A stretch of DNA of 11,227 nucleotides from Eubacterium sp. (GTDB lineage: Bacteria; Bacillota; Clostridia; Oscillospirales; Acutalibacteraceae). Position 1 is the first letter of the stretch; each line of letters begins with the position of its first letter. This document shows positions 6,293 through 11,227 of the stretch, piece by piece. The DNA lies in NCBI GenBank assembly GCA_024696725.1, contig JAILGO010000086.1, forward strand, positions 1 to 11,227. Direction: 5' to 3'. The notes beneath the pieces were generated by a model. The model saw only the letters and a list, made by a program, of their open reading frames with translations. It was not told the DNA's origin and ran no database searches. The position numbers were made by a program, and so were the translations under genes.

Positions 6293-6321
6293 AGCGCAGT
6301 CCGACTGCGCTTTATTTTTTT
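6293..6321 (+). terminator. Rho-independent terminator between HPr and uvrC
   Basis: A perfect 8-bp stem (AGCGCAGT, 6293-6300; ACTGCGCT, 6304-6311) with a CCG loop is followed by TTATTTTTTT (6312-6321). It begins 12 nt after the HPr stop and ends only 2 nt before the AAAGGGGG ribosome binding site of uvrC. Confidence 0.88.
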
Positions 6322-6338
6322 CGAAAGGGGGAAGATTC

Positions 6339-8156
6339 TTGACCGAAAAAGAGCTTCGTAAAAAGGCTATGGCGCTTCCGTTGAATCCGGGCGTCTATAT
6401 TATGAAGAATAAGGATAAAAAAATAATATATATCGGCAAGGCAAAGGCGCTGAAAAACCGTGTTTCCTCCTATTTCGGCTCTCATTCAAACCATTCCCTT
6501 AAGGTAATACGGATGGTTGAAAAGGTCGACGATTTCGATTATATTCTCTGCGATACCGAGTTTGAAGCGCTTGTCCTTGAGTGCTCGCTTATAAAGCAGC
6601 ACATGCCTAAGTACAATATTCTTCTTAAGGATGATAAGGGCTATAACTATATCAAGGTAACTAAAGAGGAATTCCCGCGAATCAGCGAGTGCTATCGTAT
6701 GGACGATGAAAACGCTGATTATATCGGTCCTTTTATTTCAACCTTTTCGGTAAAACGAGCGGTTGAGGAGACGCTGAAAATCTTTATGCTTCCCACCTGT
6801 AATAAAAAATTCCCGCGCGATTACGGTAAAAGCCGTCCGTGCCTTAACGGCTTTATGGGGTTATGCTCAGCACCGTGTAACGCAGGTATTACAAAGGAAG
6901 AATATATTAAAAACGTTAACGACGCCGTAGCCTTTCTTAAGGGCGGCAGCGCAAAGGTAATAAAAGAGCTTCAGGCGGAAATGGAACGTTACTCCGAGGA
7001 GCTTGAATTTGAAAAGGCGGCAAAGCTCCGTGACAGAATCAGAGCGGTTAAAAACCTCGAGGAAAAGCAGAAGGTCGTTTCAATAAACGTTCCCGAAGAG
7101 GACGTTTTCGCTCTCGTTAATTCAAATAAAAAGGCGTGCTTTGATGTTATACGCTTTAAAAACGGTAAGCTGACGGACAGCGAGCACTGGATTATCGACA
7201 GCGTTGATAATCCCTCCGAGGCTCGTTTCGAGCTGATTGAACGCTACTATTCAATGCGTAAGGATATCCCTTCCCGTATTGCGGTCGACGGCGGGATTTC
7301 CGACGAGGAGCTTTTACGGGAATACCTTGAGCATACAAGAGGTAAAAAGGTCGAGTTTATTCACCCGCAAAAGGGCGAGCACCTGAAGATAGTCAATATG
7401 TGCATTAAAAACGCCAACGAACACCTTGCACAGATTCAGGGAAGACTTGGTAAGGAAATGGCGGCGCTTGAGGAGCTTGCAGAGCTTTTAGGTCTGCCGA
7501 AGCCTCCTGAATACATTGAAAGCTACGATATTTCCCATACCTTCGGCTCGGACAACGTTGCGGGTATGGTGGTATTCCATAACGGTAGACCGCTCAAAAA
7601 AGCATATAAGCGCTTTTCGATAAAAGGCTTTGACGGTCAGAACGACGTAGGTTCTATGAACGAGGTCCTGACAAGAAGGCTGAACCATTACTTTGAGGAC
7701 GGGGAAGAGAGCACGTTTTCGGTTCTTCCCGACCTTATACTGCTTGACGGCGGAGAGCCTCAGGTTAACGCCGTGCTTCCCCTAATCGAGAAAATGAAGC
7801 TTGATATTCCCGTTTTCGGTATGGTTAAGGACAGTAAGCACAGAACGCGCGCAATCGCTTACGGCGGCGGAGAAATATCTATTAATTCACACAGAGCGGC
7901 GTTCACTCTCGTATCCTCAATTCAGGAAGAGGTACACCGTTTCGCTATTAGCTACCACCATAAAAAGCATCAGAAATCAAGCTTTTCATCGGGACTGCTG
8001 AAAATCGACGGAATCGGCGAAAAAAAGGCGAAAGCGCTGCTAAAACAGTTTAAGACAATCTCTGCAATTAAAGCGGCGAGCTTTGAGGAATTATGCGCCG
8101 TTTCGTCAATATCCGAGAAGAACGCACACGATATTTATAATTATTACAATTCTTAA
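6339..8156 (+). CDS. uvrC: Excinuclease ABC subunit UvrC
   Basis: UvrC makes the 3' and 5' incisions in nucleotide excision repair after UvrA and UvrB find the lesion. The 605-residue protein is complete. The GIY-YIG nuclease is at about 14-95 (GVY 18-20, YIG 31-33, Arg41, then TEFEALVLE 73-81). Cys154, Cys168, Cys176 and Cys180 match the four cysteines shown to bind a 4Fe-4S cluster in E. coli UvrC. A UvrB-binding UVR motif is at about 221-240 (ELEFEKAAKLRDRIRAV). The RNase H-like nuclease includes Asp397 in SYDIS, Asp470 in LLDGG and His533, and a helix-hairpin-helix pair lies at about 553-605. The TTG start is chosen for AAAGGGGG (6324-6331) 7 nt upstream. No promoter is visible between HPr and uvrC. 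Confidence 0.97.
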   Translation: MTEKELRKKAMALPLNPGVYIMKNKDKKIIYIGKAKALKNRVSSYFGSHSNHSLKVIRMVEKVDDFDYILCDTEFEALVLECSLIKQHMPKYNILLKDDKGYNYIKVTKEEFPRISECYRMDDENADYIGPFISTFSVKRAVEETLKIFMLPTCNKKFPRDYGKSRPCLNGFMGLCSAPCNAGITKEEYIKNVNDAVAFLKGGSAKVIKELQAEMERYSEELEFEKAAKLRDRIRAVKNLEEKQKVVSINVPEEDVFALVNSNKKACFDVIRFKNGKLTDSEHWIIDSVDNPSEARFELIERYYSMRKDIPSRIAVDGGISDEELLREYLEHTRGKKVEFIHPQKGEHLKIVNMCIKNANEHLAQIQGRLGKEMAALEELAELLGLPKPPEYIESYDISHTFGSDNVAGMVVFHNGRPLKKAYKRFSIKGFDGQNDVGSMNEVLTRRLNHYFEDGEESTFSVLPDLILLDGGEPQVNAVLPLIEKMKLDIPVFGMVKDSKHRTRAIAYGGGEISINSHRAAFTLVSSIQEEVHRFAISYHHKKHQKSSFSSGLLKIDGIGEKKAKALLKQFKTISAIKAASFEELCAVSSISEKNAHDIYNYYNS

Positions 8157-8159
8157 AAA

Positions 8160-8180
8160 TAGTCATTTTGTCCTTGACTA
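8160..8180. repeat. Inverted repeat overlapping the -35 box of the rsmD promoter
   Basis: TAGTCA (8160-8165) and TGACTA (8175-8180) are perfect 6-bp inverted arms around 9 bp. The right arm covers most of the TTGACT -35 box. It is not followed by a T-tract. It may be an operator or chance. Confidence 0.3.
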
Positions 8181-8202
8181 TCAGTTATTCAGTTAGTATA
8201 AT
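8174..8202 (+). promoter_or_regulatory. Promoter of the rsmD-coaD unit
   Basis: TTGACT (8174-8179) and TATAAT (8197-8202) are 17 bp apart, with five of six and six of six consensus bases. Transcription should begin near 8209, about 34 nt before rsmD. Confidence 0.9.
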
Positions 8203-8242
8203 ATTATATGTGTAAAATTACAGCATTAGCCGTGAGGTTGTT

Positions 8243-8779
8243 ATGAGAGTTATTACAGGCTCTGCCAGAGGAAGAAACTTAATAACCCTTCCGGGCGAGG
8301 AAATTACGCGCCCTACAACCCAAAGCACAAAGGAGGCTTTGTTCTCCTCAATTCAGTTTGAGCTTGAGGGAACGCAGGTGCTTGACCTTTTTGCAGGCTG
8401 CGGTCAGCTCGGTATAGAAGCGCTTTCAAGAGGCGCAAGGTTCTGTACCTTCGTCGACAATAACAGAAGCGCGGTAAAAATCGTAGAGGAAAACGTTAAG
8501 AAATGCGGTTTTGAGGATGTCTCCTCGGTCGTTTTCTCGGACGCACTCGCTTTTCTTTCCCGTAACGGAGGATATGATATCGCGCTGCTCGACCCGCCGT
8601 ACAATAAAGGTCTTATAGCCGAATGCCTTGAGAAGCTCGTTACTAAAATGAAGGACGAAGGCGTTATTATCTGTGAAACGGCTAAAAACGAAGCTTTGCC
8701 GGAGACTGTGGGCGAATGGTCTGTTTCTAAGGAGAAAGCCTACGGTAAAACAAAGCTCACTTATTACAGAAAAGGATAA
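8243..8779 (+). CDS. rsmD: 16S rRNA (guanine(966)-N2)-methyltransferase RsmD
   Basis: RsmD transfers a methyl group from S-adenosylmethionine to G966 of 16S rRNA (E. coli numbering) in the assembled small-subunit head region. The 178-residue protein opens MRVITGSARGRNL and continues RPTTQSTKEALFSS, as in the family. The SAM-binding motif I is VLDLFAGCGQLGIEALSRG (46-64), and the catalytic N-methyltransferase motif IV is DPPY (117-120). Most relatives read AGSGxLG where this protein has AGCGQLG, a mild variation. The ribosome binding site GAGG (8234-8237) is 5 nt from the ATG. The gene is followed by coaD after 6 nt, an arrangement very common in Firmicutes. Confidence 0.95.
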   Translation: MRVITGSARGRNLITLPGEEITRPTTQSTKEALFSSIQFELEGTQVLDLFAGCGQLGIEALSRGARFCTFVDNNRSAVKIVEENVKKCGFEDVSSVVFSDALAFLSRNGGYDIALLDPPYNKGLIAECLEKLVTKMKDEGVIICETAKNEALPETVGEWSVSKEKAYGKTKLTYYRKG

Positions 8780-8785
8780 TAAATA

Positions 8786-9268
8786 ATGAAAATCGCAATT
8801 TGTCCGGGTAGCTTTGACCCGGTTACCTTAGGACATTTGGATATTATTGAACGCGCTGCCGATATATTTGACGAGGTAATCGTTCTTGTGGCAAGCAATA
8901 AGAGCAAAAAAACTCTTTTCTCTACCGAAGAGCGCATGGAGCTGATAAAGCGCTGCGTGAAAAGCAGTAACGTTAAGGTTGACTGCCACTCGGGATTGCT
9001 TGTGGATTACGCTAAGGATAAAAAGGCTGACGCGATTGTTAAGGGACTTCGTGCTGTGTCGGATTTTGATTACGAATTCCAGCAGGCACTTATCAATAAA
9101 TCTCTTTATCCCGAGGCTGAAACCGTTTTCCTTACCGCAAAGGGAGAGAATATGTTCCTCTCCTCGAGTATGGTGAAGGAGGTGTGCTCCCTCGGCGGTG
9201 ACATAAGCTCGTTCGTTCCTAAAGAAATTTTGAATGACATTATTAAAAGATGTAAAGGAGAAAATTAA
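8786..9268 (+). CDS. coaD: Phosphopantetheine adenylyltransferase CoaD
   Basis: CoaD joins AMP from ATP to 4'-phosphopantetheine, giving dephospho-CoA, the penultimate step of coenzyme A synthesis in the cytoplasm. The 160-residue protein has the usual length and the nucleotidyltransferase signature CPGSFDPVTLGHLDII, with the TxGH motif at Thr14-His17. KGLRAVSDFDYE (86-97) and SSSMVKE (126-132) complete the substrate and ATP sites seen in the family. The ribosome binding site AAAGGA (8771-8776) lies in the final codons of rsmD, 9 nt before the ATG. The stop codon is separated from the next gene's start by a single base, so translation of the two is probably coupled. Confidence 0.97.
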   Translation: MKIAICPGSFDPVTLGHLDIIERAADIFDEVIVLVASNKSKKTLFSTEERMELIKRCVKSSNVKVDCHSGLLVDYAKDKKADAIVKGLRAVSDFDYEFQQALINKSLYPEAETVFLTAKGENMFLSSSMVKEVCSLGGDISSFVPKEILNDIIKRCKGEN

Positions 9269-9269
9269 C

Positions 9270-9833
9270 ATGACAAACACCGATATTTTACTTGAAGACC
9301 TTGAAGACGTACTCGACGACGCAACCTCAATACCCCTTTCTAAAAAGTGCGCGGTAGACGTTGAAAAAATTAAGACTATTATCGAGGATATCAGACTTAA
9401 TACTCCTCAGGAAACTAAGCAGGCTAAGGCTATCGTAGACAGCCGTAATACTATTCTTGAAGAAGCTAAGAAGGAAGCTGCCGATATTATCGCTCAGGCA
9501 CAGGCTGAGGCGAGAGACCTCGTTGCACGCGACGAGATTACCAAGACAGCACAGGCTGAGGCTGCTCAGATCCTTTCAGAAGCTAAAGAGCAGGGCGATT
9601 CCTATATCCGCGACGCTCAGAATCAGGCTTCCGAAATTCTTAATAATGCCACAACTCAGGCTACCGAAACCGTAACGAGCGCACAGAATAAGTCGAGAGA
9701 GATTCTTACCGCCGTTAATACTTACACGGACGAAACGCTTCTTTCCATCGACGACGCTCTTTACAGAGCGCTTACGGACGTTCGCCGTATCCGCGACAAC
9801 ATCTCAAATATCCACCGTAAGAACAACGGTTAA
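9270..9833 (+). CDS. Hendecad-repeat coiled-coil protein of unknown function behind coaD
   Basis: I do not recognise a defined function. The 187-residue protein has no signal peptide or membrane segment. Its N-terminal 64 residues are acidic and helical. Residues 65-158 then follow an 11-residue pattern, with Ala near position 2 and hydrophobic residues at positions 9-10: EAKKEAADIIA, QAQAEARDLVA, (six-residue break RDEITK), TAQAEAAQILS, EAKEQGDSYIR, DAQNQASEILN, NATTQATETVT, SAQNKSREILT, AVNTYTDETLL. Such repeats form right-handed or straight coiled coils, as in ATP synthase subunit b, so automated labels such as 'ATP synthase subunit B-like', 'V-type ATPase subunit H' or 'DivIVA-like' are likely but not evidence of that role. 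The start at 9270 is set by AAAGGAG (9254-9260), 9 nt upstream; the upstream in-frame ATG 9234 lies within coaD. It is cotranscribed with coaD. Confidence 0.85.
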   Translation: MTNTDILLEDLEDVLDDATSIPLSKKCAVDVEKIKTIIEDIRLNTPQETKQAKAIVDSRNTILEEAKKEAADIIAQAQAEARDLVARDEITKTAQAEAAQILSEAKEQGDSYIRDAQNQASEILNNATTQATETVTSAQNKSREILTAVNTYTDETLLSIDDALYRALTDVRRIRDNISNIHRKNNG

Positions 9834-9845
9834 TAAAAGCTGATA

Positions 9846-9878
9846 AGCGGGAGAGTAAACCTCTCCCGCTTTTTATTT
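9846..9878 (+). terminator. Rho-independent terminator closing the rsmD-coaD unit
   Basis: A perfect 10-bp stem (AGCGGGAGAG, 9846-9855; CTCTCCCGCT, 9861-9870) with a TAAAC loop is followed by TTTTATTT. It lies 12 nt after the coiled-coil gene's stop. Confidence 0.93.
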
Positions 9879-9912
9879 GTTAGATTTTTAAAGTTTTAAG
9901 GACTACTGTATG

Positions 9913-9924
9913 GAAGTGTACTTC
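9913..9924. repeat. Short palindrome in the leader of the sigma factor gene
   Basis: GAAGT-GT-ACTTC is a perfect 5+5 bp inverted repeat lying 10 bp upstream of the ribosome binding site of the sigma gene. No clear sigma-A promoter is visible between 9879 and 9945, so the gene may use an alternative promoter. The palindrome could be part of its control or chance. Confidence 0.3.
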
Positions 9925-9945
9925 TGATGAAAGAGAGGTGGTTAT

Positions 9946-10476
9946 TTGTCACGGGAAACATTGGATAAAAGAAATCTTGATAAAAGCTTTGACGAGCTTT
10001 ATAAGCTCTACATAGATGAAATATACAGATTCTGTTATTCAAAGCTTAATTGCGACGCTCATTATGCGCAGGATTGTACTCAGGAAGCGTTTCTTGTTTT
10101 GTATAAGCGAATGAAGCAGGGCGAGAGCTTTGATTATCCCCGTGCATTTCTTTATCGGACCGCCTATAACTTCGTGAAAAAGCGTTATGACGCCATTAAG
10201 AAGGAACAGGAGAATCTTACTAAGCTCGACGGGCTTGAAATACCTGATTCATCTGAAAACGAGATTATTGAAACGCTTGACTGTGAGCTGCTTTCAAAGC
10301 GCCTTGACGAAATACTGAACGAAAAGGAAAAGCAGCTTTTCCGTTTAAGGTTCACGGAGGAGAGGGAAGTGCGCGAAATATCACATCAGTTAGGCATTAC
10401 CGAGCATAACTGTTATGTGCGTATAATGCGCCTTCGAAAGAAAATAATCGCCTCGCTTAACGATTTTAATAATTAA
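9946..10476 (+). CDS. RNA polymerase sigma factor, sigma-70 family, ECF-like
   Basis: The 176-residue protein has the two-domain layout of extracytoplasmic-function sigma factors. Region 2 spans about 14-80, with FDELYKLYIDEIYRFCYSKL and then AQDCTQEAFLVLYKRM, which would bind the core polymerase clamp and the -10 element. A charged linker follows (about 84-120). Region 4 is at about 124-170 (LNEKEKQLFRLRF, then EVREISHQLGITEHNCYVRI), a helix-turn-helix for the -35 element. The TTG start is supported by GAGAGGTGG (9933-9941), with its GAGG about 7 nt upstream. Only 12 nt separate its stop from a membrane protein gene that has the architecture of an anti-sigma factor. Its target promoters and inducing signal cannot be read from this window. 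Confidence 0.9.
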   Translation: MSRETLDKRNLDKSFDELYKLYIDEIYRFCYSKLNCDAHYAQDCTQEAFLVLYKRMKQGESFDYPRAFLYRTAYNFVKKRYDAIKKEQENLTKLDGLEIPDSSENEIIETLDCELLSKRLDEILNEKEKQLFRLRFTEEREVREISHQLGITEHNCYVRIMRLRKKIIASLNDFNN

Positions 10477-10488
10477 GGAGGGACTTCT

Positions 10489-11227
10489 ATGAAATTTGAA
10501 ATGAACCGAAGCACTTTAATAAAAGTCTTAAATAACAGCGATTTTGTAAAAGAAGCAAGCGGTGTATTAAACGAAATTATTGACAAAGAGCTTGATAAAA
10601 AGGATAATGAAATAGATTTTGATTTAATAAACGAATGTACCGGAGCGCTTATTGAGCTGAAGCTCGGCGTTGATAACCCTGCGGCTATAGTATTTCCGCT
10701 CGTTTCGTCAAAGAACTTTTTATCAAAGGTCGGGGAAATCGGCTGGCGCAGCTTAAGCAGAGGCGCGCGCGCCGTTATCGTAGCGGCTGCAGTATTTGCC
10801 GCAACAATTACCGCAAGCGCTGCGGTGGGCGGAATCACAGGCAATACAATTATCGAAAACATTCTGCCGCCTGCTTCGCCTGAGACTGTTACCGAGGCGG
10901 ACTCGGTGAGCGAAAAAACGAGCGAAAATGTTTCCTCCGCGGAAGTATCTGTAACGGAAGCCTCTTCGGAAAAAGAGAAAACGAATACTCTACGCGACGC
11001 AAGTATAAAGGTTAAGGACGCCGAGCATCCTGAAAAAGGATACTTTGCGTGTTATGAAACCGCGGGAGCCGACGACGTTAACCCGAAATGCCATTACGAA
11101 AGAATATCGTTTGACCCTGATAATACGATTGAATACCCGTCGAAGTTTTATGAAAAGGTTTCTGATAAGAATACCGCGTTCAATGAGGCTGAGTATAAGA
11201 AGAAAAACTGTGAAAACGTCGTTTGTA
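10489..11227 (+). CDS. Putative membrane-spanning anti-sigma factor, 3' end outside the window
   Basis: The frame is open from ATG 10489 to the window edge (246 codons seen, no stop). AAGGAGGG (10475-10482), overlapping the sigma factor stop, gives a strong ribosome binding site 6 nt upstream. A cytoplasmic domain of about 90 residues (with FDLINECTGALIELKLG at about 44-60) is followed by one hydrophobic segment at about 93-113 (ARAVIVAAAVFAATITASAA) preceded by basic residues, so the N-terminus should be inside. A Ser/Thr/Glu-rich linker (about 125-165) leads to an exported domain with Cys188, Cys201, Cys241 and Cys246. I recognise neither the cytoplasmic nor the outer domain; no HxxxCxxC zinc anti-sigma motif is present. 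The anti-sigma role is inferred from gene order and topology. Confidence 0.7.
   Translation, partial: MKFEMNRSTLIKVLNNSDFVKEASGVLNEIIDKELDKKDNEIDFDLINECTGALIELKLGVDNPAAIVFPLVSSKNFLSKVGEIGWRSLSRGARAVIVAAAVFAATITASAAVGGITGNTIIENILPPASPETVTEADSVSEKTSENVSSAEVSVTEASSEKEKTNTLRDASIKVKDAEHPEKGYFACYETAGADDVNPKCHYERISFDPDNTIEYPSKFYEKVSDKNTAFNEAEYKKKNCENVVC

Noticed and set aside
9234..9269. ATG 9234 as the start of the coiled-coil gene
   Set aside because: It lies within coaD without a ribosome binding site, whereas ATG 9270 has AAAGGAG 9 nt upstream.
10473..10862. Open frame on the - strand (129 codons) over the 5' part of the last gene
   Set aside because: The + strand frame is open to the window edge, has AAGGAGGG at proper spacing and a sensible membrane topology; the - strand frame is its shadow.
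1..11227. CRISPR array, insertion sequence, tRNA or rRNA genes, toxin-antitoxin or phage modules
   Set aside because: I saw no regularly spaced repeats, terminal inverted repeats with a transposase, tRNA-like folds or such protein families; the gene content is chromosomal housekeeping plus one sigma module.

Overview
The window looks like a chromosomal core region of a Gram-positive (Firmicutes) bacterium, most likely a Clostridia member of the Ruminococcaceae/Oscillospiraceae type. That placement is inferred from gene content, not from a database match. It rests on the ylxM-ffh pair, an HPr with both His15 and Ser46, the rpsP-khpA-rimM-trmD order, strong AGGAGG-type ribosome binding sites, several TTG starts and AT-rich spacers. 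All recognised genes are on the + strand. I see no mobile element, CRISPR array, tRNA or rRNA.

Layout: (1) 1-2000 is a single-gene unit with its own promoter and terminator, encoding a membrane-anchored phosphoglycerol transferase of the LtaS/OpgB (MdoB) type. (2) 2083-5786 is a translation and protein-targeting operon behind a full-consensus promoter: ylxM, ffh, rpsP, khpA, rimM, trmD. A terminator hairpin sits between khpA and rimM, directly against the rimM start. (3) 5787-8156 holds a promoter-rich 231-bp spacer, the HPr gene, a terminator and uvrC, whose ribosome binding site begins right after the terminator U-tract. (4) 8157-9878 is a compact unit of rsmD, coaD and a hendecad-repeat coiled-coil protein, with a promoter in front and a terminator behind. 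(5) 9879-11227 holds an ECF-like sigma factor gene followed by a single-pass membrane protein that is cut by the window edge. The pair looks like a sigma/anti-sigma module.

How the genes work together: Ffh with YlxM handles co-translational targeting to the membrane. bS16, RimM and RsmD serve 30S assembly and rRNA modification, TrmD modifies tRNA, and KhpA binds RNA. HPr links sugar uptake to carbon regulation, UvrC does excision repair and CoaD makes coenzyme A. The most investigable parts are the terminator/start arrangement at rimM, the same pattern at uvrC, the sigma/anti-sigma pair with an unrecognised exported domain, and the 11-residue-repeat protein behind coaD. I found no clear evidence for a wholly new system; most of the window is conserved housekeeping sequence.
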